Below the pieces are notes generated by a model, which had not been told where the DNA came from, searched no databases, and worked only from the letters and a program-made list of their open reading frames with translations. The translations under genes and the position numbers were made by a program. From Gnetum montanum (lineage: Eukaryota; Streptophyta; Gnetopsida; Gnetales; Gnetaceae), in NCBI GenBank assembly GCA_015680685.1, contig MNCI01023457.1, positions 305,775 to 369,774 on the forward strand: a stretch of 64,000 nt of DNA, written 5' to 3'. The stretch's first letter is position 1; each line of letters starts with the position of its first letter. Positions 60,901 through 62,158 of the stretch are shown here, piece after piece.

Positions 60901-62158
60901 GGATGCATTGTGTATATCAAGAACTATCAATTGTCATATTGGCATTCTCTTCTTGCTAGAGCCTTGGGCTGTTGTTTCTATTATATAATTTTTGTGCTAT
61001 GCTTTAGTTGTTTTATGCTGAACTGATGTGAATGTTGGCAAATGCAAGATTGAATTTCTGATGATTGATTAACTATTGGAAATAAAAATTTTAGCCTTGC
61101 ATTTTAGGCAGCATATTGGGGGCTTCAGGTGTTACACCAACTATTGAAAATGAACATGGATATTTCCTGCAGCAAAGGACCCTTTTTGTTAATTGTAGTT
61201 CCGTAAGAGGATTGCAAACAAGAGTACTTTTTCTGTAGCACTTATGGATCAGCAGCTCAAGTTATGATTTATAATTTTTTCACATGCAAGGGTAAATCAA
61301 ACTGGAATGAGAATCTTTATGAAAACAAGAAAGTTAAGAAAAAGTATCGGAAGGAGAAAAATGTTGACCAACATGATTAGATCTTTACTTTGAATTTCAA
61401 TCAGTTTGGAGGCCAGAAAAATAAAAGGGTCATGCTTGAAACATTGACAAAAACAAACCTTCAAATCCTTTCATGCCAGGAACTTTGAAGCATTCCACAA
61501 TATCTGCTAAATTGCTAATTATGATTGGTGAAAAGTATTGGTAAGACAAGCTACATTAGTTGTTTCCGTTTGTTTGAAATTTAGACCCTTCCAATTCCAT
61601 TTAGCAGCTGGAGTAGCAAACTTTAAAGGAAAACATGCAACATAATTCACGGTATCATGCAAAAAGATTTTTGTTGTTTTCATAAGAAGGTTATCAACCA
61701 TGAGAATTAAATAAATGGCAATTAAATTATCCAAAATGAATATTACAGTTTTCTCCTAGAAATGAGTGAACTGCAATTTATTGATAGTCTATTCAAAATA
61801 TTTCTTGTATGCTTTAATTTATACTAATAATATATGTGATTTGAAATCACTTATTTCTAGTGCTATATTTAATGCAGGTAGTTGCGTTAGTTTGCAATTT
61901 CTTTTCTCCAGGAGCATCACGTGATGTTCTGCTTAGCCATTGTGAACTGGAAACATTGTTTCATGAGTTTGGTCATGCATTGCATTCCCTGCTCTCACAA
62001 ACGGTATTTAATTATGTTTTTTTGCCGTTATGCTATTCTTTTATAACGAGTTATTTCATGCCTGGGCATATGTGTGGAATTTTGTTACAGGAGTATCAGC
62101 ATTTTTCTGGGACAAGGACAGTTCTTGATTTTGCAGAAACACCTTCAAATCTTTTTGA
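670..62158 (+). CDS. MIP: Mitochondrial intermediate peptidase gene (14 exons, 3' end outside window)
   Basis: Joining 670-911, 3833-3914, 4072-4124, 4223-4277, 6908-7046, 7134-7188, 25988-26207, 29083-29178, 37449-37568, 42937-43059, 43151-43306, 44145-44261, 61878-62003 and 62091-62158 gives one open frame of 1652 nt (550 codons plus 2 nt). The product is an M3-family zinc metallopeptidase. In the matrix it removes an N-terminal octapeptide from precursors already cut by the processing peptidase. Seen directly: a basic N-terminus; the plant MIP block TGLYGF..LNTPKGF (residues 57-71); EPWDETYY in exon 10; LAPGESWHP in exon 11; the zinc site HEFGH (His515, Glu516, His519) in exon 13; and Glu544, the third ligand expected about 25 residues after HEXXH, in exon 14. 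Plant homologues are roughly 700 residues, so perhaps a fifth to a quarter of the protein is missing at the right edge. No frameshift or stop was found in the exons, so the gene looks functional. Confidence 0.95.
912..3832 (+). other. MIP intron 1
   Basis: A 2921-bp GT-AG intron with a pyrimidine-rich acceptor (tttctttcag). It contains no recognisable gene or transposon domain. Near 2135-2225 a segment of about 60 bp is imperfectly duplicated in tandem (each copy carries an agccatg/aaccatg...tatg(g/a)ttaggaatcc core). The rest looks like ordinary AT-rich intron sequence. Confidence 0.7.
3833..3914 (+). CDS. MIP: MIP exon 2
   Basis: Encodes residues 81-108, ending MPSSSETIKAMDDISNT, which matches the plant MIP block after the presequence. 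Acceptor ag at 3831-3832, donor ACG/GTGAGT. It completes codon 81 with one base and leaves phase 0. Confidence 0.93.
4072..4124 (+). CDS. MIP: MIP exon 3 (GC donor)
   Basis: Encodes ICMVVDSAEFCRNTHPD plus two bases of the next Arg codon. The frame and the conserved DRDFVEE junction are kept only if the donor is AG/GCAGGT at 4125, a GC donor. The nearby GT at 4129 would put exon 4 into a frame with an immediate TGA. See the matching finding. Confidence 0.88.
4125..4222 (+). other. MIP intron 3, GC-AG type
   Basis: A 98-bp intron with a GC donor (AG/GCAGGT) and an AG acceptor (attaacag). GC-AG introns are a known minority class spliced by the U2 spliceosome. The choice rests on reading frame and on conservation across the junction. 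Confidence 0.85.
4223..4277 (+). CDS. MIP: MIP exon 4
   Basis: Encodes the end of Arg126 and residues 127-144, DFVEESKIASMKIYEYLH, matching the EFVEEA...YLH block of plant MIP. Donor CAC/GTAAGT at 4278. Phase 0 at its end. Confidence 0.92.
4651..5931. mobile_element. Non-autonomous hAT-superfamily element
   Basis: A 1281-bp element with terminal inverted repeats: left CAGTGATTAAAAAG, right end read on the other strand CCATGATTAAAAAG. It is flanked by a perfect 8-bp target duplication, ATTGAAAG, at 4643-4650 and 5932-5939. Eight-bp duplications and short C-A/C-starting termini are typical of hAT elements. Copies of an AAAAGTCRGC-like motif lie near both ends (about 4700 and 5820-5925), as subterminal repeats do. 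The interior has no intact transposase. A minus-strand stretch around 5470-5670 encodes acidic D/E/N-rich peptide that could be a transposase tail remnant. It inserted into a Copia relic. Confidence 0.8.
5932..6235 (+). pseudogene. Copia reverse transcriptase relic
   Basis: One frame from 5932 reads NWKSAMNKEIKALNRNG, then a KPIS-KWV block, then DLKGTVLHGDLEE and YVECFMG. This is the Copia RVT_2 order (W..AM..E..AL..N ... KWV ... DVK.AFLHGDLEE). Three TGA stops sit in it, and the expected stretch between KWV and DLK is deleted. Coding sequence continues upstream of the hAT element (DVIES at about 4638-4650), so the element split this relic. Confidence 0.82.
6908..7046 (+). CDS. MIP: MIP exon 5
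   Basis: Encodes residues 145-190 and one base of 191: YLNTNHVLYNAVIKAEK through FEKGGIHLCK, the plant MIP NTNH.LY.AV and GGIHL blocks. Acceptor ag at 6906-6907, donor AAAG/GTGAAA at 7047. Confidence 0.93.
7134..7188 (+). CDS. MIP: MIP exon 6
   Basis: Encodes EKLERVNQLNLSITELGRQ (residues 191-208 and part of 209). The preceding intron is only 87 bp (7047-7133). Donor CA/GTAAGT at 7189, phase 2. It matches the EKL..VN.L...I.QL.R block of the family. Confidence 0.92.
7398..10512 (-). mobile_element. L1-like LINE, copy 1, 5'-truncated
   Basis: The T-run at 7398-7407 is the complement of the poly(A) tail, followed by the family's shared 3' end (complement of tataatatagcccaacattttctc). Reading the minus strand from the right: RT motif B region (GDPLSSYLFILAMDSMNAYC, about 10.3-10.4 kb), an altered catalytic box HYANDTT (about 10.23-10.25 kb), decayed thumb and zinc finger, the C-terminal extension (AQVPKSHLSSLWQ near 8.8 kb) and a charged coiled-coil zone (about 7.8-8.3 kb). 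Endonuclease and ORF1 are missing. All frames are broken. Confidence 0.85.
10530..11570 (-). repeat. AT-rich dispersed repeat, intron 6 copy
   Basis: The complement of this stretch aligns by eye, with small gaps, to 59442-61040 in intron 12. Shared landmarks include GGAATACCAAAGAATCAGAA, ATTATGCTTGA.GA, GGATGCATTGTGTATATCAA and TATTGGCATTCT. This copy has a single unit of the 49-bp sequence that is repeated seven times in intron 12, and lacks the 245-bp insert found there. No coding motif or known transposon end was recognised. Confidence 0.8.
11571..12259. other. AT-rich intron sequence, no gene seen
   Basis: No open frame or transposon motif is recognised. It may be a continuation of the AT-rich repeat without a partner in this window. 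Confidence 0.5.
12420..17185 (-). pseudogene. LINE copy 2 ORF2 (endonuclease-RT), broken
   Basis: An AP-endonuclease plus reverse transcriptase polyprotein of the plant L1 clade, interrupted by the nested plus-strand LINE and by many in-frame stops. The start is set at the ATG read at 17185, because MKLLTWNCKGQGTPYK is the N-terminal motif shared by all ORF2 copies here. An 18-bp unit encoding NDRRAL-type peptide is repeated in tandem at about 14937-14990. The catalytic YADD has become YAND. Confidence 0.82.
15038..16607 (+). mobile_element. 5'-truncated LINE nested in LINE copy 2
   Basis: A plus-strand copy starting inside the C-terminal extension domain (HWRNGQMTFHGTCIILIEEA, about 15.06-15.12 kb). 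It runs through a charged coiled-coil zone (about 15.69-16.23 kb) to the family 3' end and an A-rich tail at 16592-16607. It is flanked by a 14-bp target duplication with one mismatch: AACCTAGGCTCTAT at 15024-15037 and AACCCAGGCTCTAT at 16608-16621. On the minus strand the host element's endonuclease frame resumes on the other side, which confirms the nesting. Confidence 0.9.
17190..18640 (-). pseudogene. LINE copy 2 ORF1, broken
   Basis: Minus-strand fragments upstream of ORF2. The peptide CEYCRKGNHQAKDY (about 17.93-17.97 kb) is a CX2CX4HX4 zinc knuckle with Tyr in place of the last Cys. The peptide FSILQEVS (about 17.68 kb) is common in plant LINE ORF1 tails. A 21-bp unit repeated three times (about 18197-18259) encodes LNGLFSL heptads. 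No intact frame. Confidence 0.7.
19061..19560. other. Sequence between LINE 2 and RT fragment, no gene seen
   Basis: AT-rich, without a supported reading frame or recognised repeat. The left edge may still belong to the 5' untranslated part of LINE copy 2. Confidence 0.4.
19575..19920 (-). pseudogene. Reverse transcriptase fragment of a second non-LTR lineage
   Basis: Minus-strand translation gives AKSLGCILEKKLGRW, then AGFTKKHSTINH and IYFVDFAKAFGSVMRENYGA. This is the AK..GC.L...L..W / QAGFR..HST.DH / FVDF.KAFD.V.R order of a non-LTR RT clearly different from the L1-like family elsewhere in the window. One or two stops and no intact ends. Boundaries approximate. Confidence 0.72.
20550..21720 (-). 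pseudogene. LINE copy 3 C-terminal extension and coiled coil
   Basis: Downstream of zf-RVT the minus strand reads AYVGWVDVLELLRGDPNLDD and FTNW, then SSGQVPKSTLNPLWQ and RFFVHYSNAWELLGVHF (21.3-21.7 kb), then Glu/Arg/Gln-rich coiled-coil sequence (20.55-21.0 kb). The same order occurs in other LINE copies in this window. I do not recognise the family with certainty; it may be related to plant transposon-associated domains that share a V.G..I......I...L.LP pattern. Confidence 0.7.
21740..24887 (-). pseudogene. LINE copy 3 ORF2: endonuclease, RT, zf-RVT
   Basis: Starts MRILSWNYKGQGTPYKHH at 24887, the L1 endonuclease N-terminus with the metal-binding Asn (SWN) and the downstream LQETK box. ALNHRPLL is at about 24.27 kb (the usual SDHRP His, with Asn for Asp). 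RT block ALGPDGWPIEFF is at about 23.58 kb and the intact catalytic box HYADDTFLF at about 22.9 kb. The long open stretch 21762-22535 ends with zf-RVT: WQGQLPKKIKSSLWLV and CPLCMLGEETMAHFVWEC. Stops, often TAG where TGG is expected, break the frame. Confidence 0.88.
25565..25666. repeat. 58-bp tandem duplication
   Basis: Two copies of a 44-bp segment beginning ATTGGAAATATGCAGG, at 25565-25608 and 25623-25666, differ at one base (GGAATAG against GGAACAG). The first copy lies in LINE 3 ORF1 sequence; the second continues into intron sequence. Confidence 0.85.
25988..26207 (+). CDS. MIP: MIP exon 7
   Basis: Encodes residues 209-282, including FGENIIKFPGQLDVFPASRI and ILSSILKWVPDEE, matching the FSENI...VDIFP.SRIP and SSIL.W..DEE blocks of plant MIP. 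Acceptor tagcag at 25987, donor GAG/GTAATC at 26208. It completes codon 209 and ends in phase 0. It follows the 18.8-kb intron. Confidence 0.94.
26256..27620 (-). mobile_element. L1-like LINE, copy 4, 5'-truncated, in intron 7
   Basis: A 1365-bp minus-strand copy. A T-run and the family 3' end sit at the left, a charged coiled-coil zone at about 26.6-27.2 kb, and the extension domain at 27221-27600 (RFLVHSGSSAKLLGIHF, then SSLILALWR). It is truncated at the LPKSELPQLW part of that domain. A target duplication flanks it: AGTTCTTTATTATT at 26242-26255 and AGCTCTTTATTATT at 27621-27634. Confidence 0.9.
27635..29082. other. Rest of MIP intron 7, no gene seen
   Basis: AT-rich sequence with a short GAT repeat near 27732. 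No supported reading frame. It ends in the acceptor ttttcag before exon 8. Intron 7 in total spans 26208-29082. Confidence 0.6.
29083..29178 (+). CDS. MIP: MIP exon 8
   Basis: Exactly 32 codons, phase 0 on both sides: IRKQAYIVGHSVPKENLKVL through ISSRHELAQ (residues 283-314). It aligns with the VRK..YI.G.SVP...VL..LI..RHELSQ block. Acceptor ag at 29081-29082, donor CAG/GTATAA. Confidence 0.94.
29360..29518 (+). mobile_element. tRNA-derived SINE, copy 1
   Basis: A 159-bp element flanked by an 18-bp target duplication with one mismatch: TATATATGATTAATGAGG at 29342-29359 and TATATATGAGTAATGAGG at 29519-29536. It has an A-box-like TGGTAAGGTGC (29378-29388) and a decayed B box near 29412. It shares most of its length, including CCTAGGCACAACCACTTGAA and the end GATGATCCTTTT, with the copy at 55817-55994. 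Confidence 0.85.
29537..30295. other. Intron 8 sequence, no gene seen
   Basis: AT-rich with a G-rich patch near 29695-29860. No reading frame is supported. A 22-bp segment around 30047-30091 is imperfectly duplicated (aatgactgttaacaatg and aatgactattaacaatg). Confidence 0.5.
31290..35041 (-). pseudogene. LINE copy 5 ORF2, broken, RT core triplicated
   Basis: Starts MKLIPWNCRRQGTPYIKNTL at 35041, where the usual SWN has become PWN. The long open stretch 32998-33567 carries GGHQIGFVPGHFIQDQI, LYIAKAYDYLSWDAL, QQGIPL.PYFFIISMDTMQ and HYIDDTML, the RT palm motifs. zf-RVT remnants lie at about 31.7-31.9 kb (CSDNAPETTKHLIQHC). Many stops. See the finding on triplication. Confidence 0.85.
32710..33284 (-). 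repeat. Tandem triplication inside LINE 5 reverse transcriptase
   Basis: Three imperfect units of about 192 bp start at 32710, 32903 and 33094 (each beginning catggtatcat). Each unit encodes, on the minus strand, RT from motif B (QQGIP...P) through MDTMQ to the catalytic box region. Units 1 and 3 end with nearly the same accattgatagcca sequence; unit 2 differs there. Confidence 0.9.
35042..36600 (-). pseudogene. LINE copy 5 ORF1, broken
   Basis: The open stretch 35593-35955 contains CQFCGKQNHNAKEYRICRKC, a zinc knuckle with Tyr in the fourth ligand position. Upstream fragments (36341-36571) include WADKILKIR, which resembles the N-terminal part of plant LINE ORF1. Stops are frequent between fragments. 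Confidence 0.7.
36886..36951. repeat. 33-bp direct duplication
   Basis: Two identical 33-bp units starting ATTTTGCAATATTATAATG lie head to tail just beyond the 5' side of LINE copy 5. Confidence 0.9.
36952..37448. other. 3' part of intron 8, no gene seen
   Basis: AT-rich intron sequence ending in the acceptor gtttgcag at 37448. No supported frame or repeat. Intron 8 in total spans 29179-37448. Confidence 0.6.
37449..37568 (+). CDS. MIP: MIP exon 9
   Basis: Exactly 40 codons, phase 0 on both sides (residues 315-354): ILGYDSYADFCLTPTMASSP through AIKMKADK. It matches the LGY.SYAD....P.MA.SP..V..FL..L block of M3 peptidases of the MIP type. Acceptor at 37448, donor AAG/GTATGA. Confidence 0.94.
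37569..38640. other. Start of intron 9, GATC-rich patch
   Basis: No gene. A patch at about 37700-37860 and another at about 38455-38515 are rich in gatc and attcc words in both orientations and might be the ends of a small inverted-repeat element; no target duplication could be fixed. Confidence 0.4.
38650..38852 (-). mobile_element. SINE-like sequence with tRNA-like head
   Basis: The minus strand reads CATTACTCAGTTGATTACAG (A-box region, 38828-38841) and then GGTTCAATTCC at 38790-38800, a near-perfect B box, at tRNA-like spacing. The acceptor stem does not pair as in an intact tRNA, so a tRNA-derived SINE or tRNA pseudogene is more likely than a tRNA gene. The tail is taken to run to about 38650, where there is another tRNA-like segment in plus orientation. 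Boundaries uncertain. Confidence 0.5.
38853..39790. other. Intron 9 sequence, no gene seen
   Basis: AT-rich sequence with no recognised motif; a minus-strand open frame of 61 codons at 39178-39363 looks like chance. Confidence 0.5.
39863..40750 (+). pseudogene. LINE copy 6 ORF1 with DUF4283-like domain
   Basis: An open frame of 149 codons from 39863 ends RWVKENWKVG, followed in near-continuous frames by VLLGGPWFYGARGLALTP, LVWVRVFGIPWEMWNLGFL and FFGEFIAFDRVT. This is the DUF4283 pattern (W.L...PW...G..L.L..W.P, VWVR...LP...W, LG.F...D..T) that marks ORF1 of plant LINEs, thought to bind RNA. Several TAG codons stand where TGG is expected. Confidence 0.78.
40938..40969. other. Assembly gap (32 N)
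   Basis: A run of 32 undetermined bases inside LINE copy 6. Frames drawn across it are not meaningful. Confidence 0.99.
41779..42936. other. 3' part of intron 9, no gene seen
   Basis: AT-rich intron sequence. No supported frame. It ends with the acceptor tattag at 42936; the nearby gcag at 42921-42924 would bring an in-frame TAG and is rejected. Confidence 0.6.
42937..43059 (+). CDS. MIP: MIP exon 10
   Basis: Forty-one codons, phase 0 on both sides (residues 355-395): EMQLLRNFKKATGSD, then LEPWDETYYVGLLRDS. The EPWD..YY motif is strongly conserved in M3 peptidases. The part before it is the least conserved stretch of the protein here. Donor TCT/GTATGG. Confidence 0.92.
43151..43306 (+). CDS. 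MIP: MIP exon 11
   Basis: Fifty-two codons after a 91-bp intron (43060-43150): VIASYFPLSQCIEGLKLVVE and LAPGESWHPDVQKLVLHHPS (residues 396-447). It matches the SYFPL..CI.GL..L...LFG block and the LAPGE.WH.DV.K block. Donor GAG/GTAAGA. Confidence 0.95.
43307..44144. other. MIP intron 11, no gene seen
   Basis: An 838-bp intron, AT-rich, ending atttgcag. An ATC trinucleotide run lies near 43900. No gene or transposon recognised. Confidence 0.75.
44145..44261 (+). CDS. MIP: MIP exon 12
   Basis: Thirty-nine codons, phase 0 on both sides (residues 448-486): GDLGCMYLDLYARDGKYPGC and FAIKGGKRMSESIYQLP. It matches the G.LGY.YLDLY.R..K.PGCA.F.IR block. Acceptor ag at 44143-44144, donor CCA/GTATGA. 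Confidence 0.95.
44262..45238. other. Start of intron 12, no gene seen
   Basis: AT-rich sequence with no supported frame. Intron 12 runs from 44262 to 61877 (17.6 kb) and holds LINE copies 7, 8 and 9, a Copia element, a SINE, a minisatellite and the second copy of the AT-rich repeat. Confidence 0.6.
45239..46250 (-). mobile_element. L1-like LINE, copy 7, 5'-truncated
   Basis: T-rich left end (45227-45254), then the family 3' end (complement of tacataatatatttcccaaccg), and on the minus strand charged sequence of the coiled-coil zone (about 45.6-46.2 kb; TKTQAEIARATKDRG and similar). It is truncated within or before the extension domain. Ends approximate; no clear target duplication found. Confidence 0.72.
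46251..47478 (-). pseudogene. Unrecognised Ser/Thr/Asn-rich reading frame with internal duplication
   Basis: A minus-strand frame of 164 codons (46814-47308) begins MTTMTSPISIAIIEHPSS and ends KMVKLLQSLIEKN. After one stop the frame goes on in pieces (VVKVVDIIQNDPIHPLVLQ) through a 127-bp tandem duplication (46538-46664 and 46665-46791). It is rich in S, T, N and P, with a short amphipathic end. It resembles a retroelement gag-type protein in composition only; no family is recognised. Confidence 0.4.
47961..51247 (+). pseudogene. LINE copy 8 ORF2: endonuclease, RT, zf-RVT, extension
   Basis: Starts MKILSWNCRG at 47961. RT blocks: KAPGSDGWPIEFF (about 49.29 kb), LISKVLNPSLPVHFRPIEVC, HHVGFVKGCFLQDHVL and CVKLDITKG (49393-49683), GDLLSPLLFILVMDVL (about 49.85 kb). 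The catalytic box reads HYVDTILF (about 49.96 kb), so one Asp is lost. zf-RVT: WHGRLPEKIKGFAWLIVHKA and CPLCSADIEMLDYFLYRC (50.74-50.9 kb), with Tyr for His. The open frame 50936-51247 runs from the tail of ORF2 (WKSKNNLIFHG) into ELWELIVRAGWDEML of the extension, showing that the extension is fused in frame to ORF2. Confidence 0.88.
51120..52120 (+). pseudogene. LINE copy 8 C-terminal extension and coiled coil
   Basis: Decayed reading: ELWELIVRAGWDEML, then RVTETVFAEVLGMLAEGE (about 51.27-51.34 kb), then the charged segment LLVAKHAWVEERAMWEAWCM (51.86-51.93 kb) with further E/Q/R-rich pieces to about 52.12 kb. This is the same order as in LINE copies 3 and 9. Confidence 0.7.
52501..53226. 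other. Between LINE 8 and Copia LTR, no gene seen
   Basis: AT-rich sequence with a TA repeat near 52790. No recognised feature. Confidence 0.5.
53227..53623 (-). repeat. Copia long terminal repeat (3' LTR) with TATA box
   Basis: A 397-bp LTR reading on the minus strand from TGTTGGAAATAG to GCTATAACA, with the usual TG...CA ends. TATAAATA on the minus strand (53351-53358) in a TATAAATAGGGG context is a good LTR promoter. No second LTR in the window. Confidence 0.8.
53472..56081 (-). pseudogene. Copia pol fragments (integrase, RT, RNase H)
   Basis: RNase H at 53819-54040, RT in two open pieces at 54339-54635 and 54629-55090, integrase core at 55746-56081 (interrupted by the SINE) and the upstream integrase zone up to about 56.5 kb (CDTCQKGKQKALPH, then MDIVGPIPT). 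Order and motifs are those of plant Copia elements. Frameshifts between all pieces. Confidence 0.88.
55817..55994 (+). mobile_element. tRNA-derived SINE, copy 2, inside Copia integrase
   Basis: A 178-bp insertion with an A-box-like TGTTAAGGTGC (55838-55848) and a B box GGTTCAAGCCT (55873-55883), spaced as in tRNA promoters. It splits the integrase codons for SERFDK and HFDEFCKSHD. About 22 bp of Copia sequence is duplicated on either side (core ATCAAAG.GTT.ACTTA at 55795-55816 and 55995-56016). It aligns over most of its length with the copy at 29360-29518. Confidence 0.87.
57436..57690 (-). pseudogene. LINE copy 9 coiled coil
   Basis: An open frame of 84 codons with strong heptad character: MVDALGQQREAENVAARATM, QEELWRQTLEQEAKAQREIE. 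It lies between the extension domain and the poly(A) end, as in the other copies. Probably the tail of the same ORF2 product or a separate small ORF; frame breaks prevent a choice. Confidence 0.7.
57792..58592 (-). pseudogene. LINE copy 9 C-terminal extension, best preserved copy
   Basis: An open frame of 178 codons (58056-58592): ELWDLITCVGWALTLLVGDP, FTNWQNAYTTFHGVRIDLNE, ARVLGVPASGEVVL, TASGQVPKLMMPALLQQAME and RFFVQSWNAWKL. A second piece (57792-58010) adds NMPSFFLASLQHC and LGLILALWRVAR. I see no zinc-binding or catalytic pattern. Homologous pieces follow zf-RVT in the other LINE copies. The function is unknown. Confidence 0.75.
59442..59784. repeat. 49-bp minisatellite, seven units
   Basis: Seven head-to-tail units of 49 bp starting at 59442, 59491, 59540, 59589, 59638, 59687 and 59736, each beginning (G/A)TTTGTTAATGAATAACATT. 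Units 5 and 6 share a G-to-T change (caaataaatc for caaagaaatc). The near identity points to recent expansion. There are no unique spacers, so it is not a CRISPR array. Confidence 0.95.
59785..61040 (+). repeat. AT-rich dispersed repeat, intron 12 copy
   Basis: Aligns in inverted orientation with 10530-11570 in intron 6, from the end of the minisatellite to about 61040. The alignment is broken only by a 245-bp insert at 60254-60498. The minisatellite itself grew from sequence belonging to this repeat. Confidence 0.8.
60254..60498 (-). mobile_element. Short retroinsertion of unknown family
   Basis: A 245-bp insert flanked by a 14-bp duplication with one mismatch: CCTTAGTTCTAATG at 60240-60253 and CCTTAATTCTAATG at 60499-60512. 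A T-run at its left end suggests a minus-strand retroelement with a poly(A) tail. The paralogous sequence in intron 6 lacks it. No coding motif, no clear A or B box. Confidence 0.78.
61041..61877. other. 3' part of intron 12, no gene seen
   Basis: AT-rich sequence without a supported frame, ending in acceptor aatgcag at 61877. Confidence 0.6.
61878..62003 (+). CDS. MIP: MIP exon 13 (HEXXH zinc site)
   Basis: Forty-two codons, phase 0 on both sides (residues 487-528): VVALVCNFFSPGAS, then ELETLFHEFGHALHSLLSQT. HEFGH supplies two zinc ligands (His515, His519) and the catalytic base Glu516. Donor ACG/GTATTT. Confidence 0.97.
62091..62158 (+). CDS. MIP: MIP exon 14 (third zinc ligand), last in window
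   Basis: After an 87-bp intron (62004-62090): EYQHFSGTRTVLDFAETPSN, LF and two bases of the next Glu codon. Glu544 is the expected third zinc ligand. The donor is GA/GTTAAG at 62159; reading past it meets no conserved MIP sequence. The following exons are outside the window. Confidence 0.92.
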
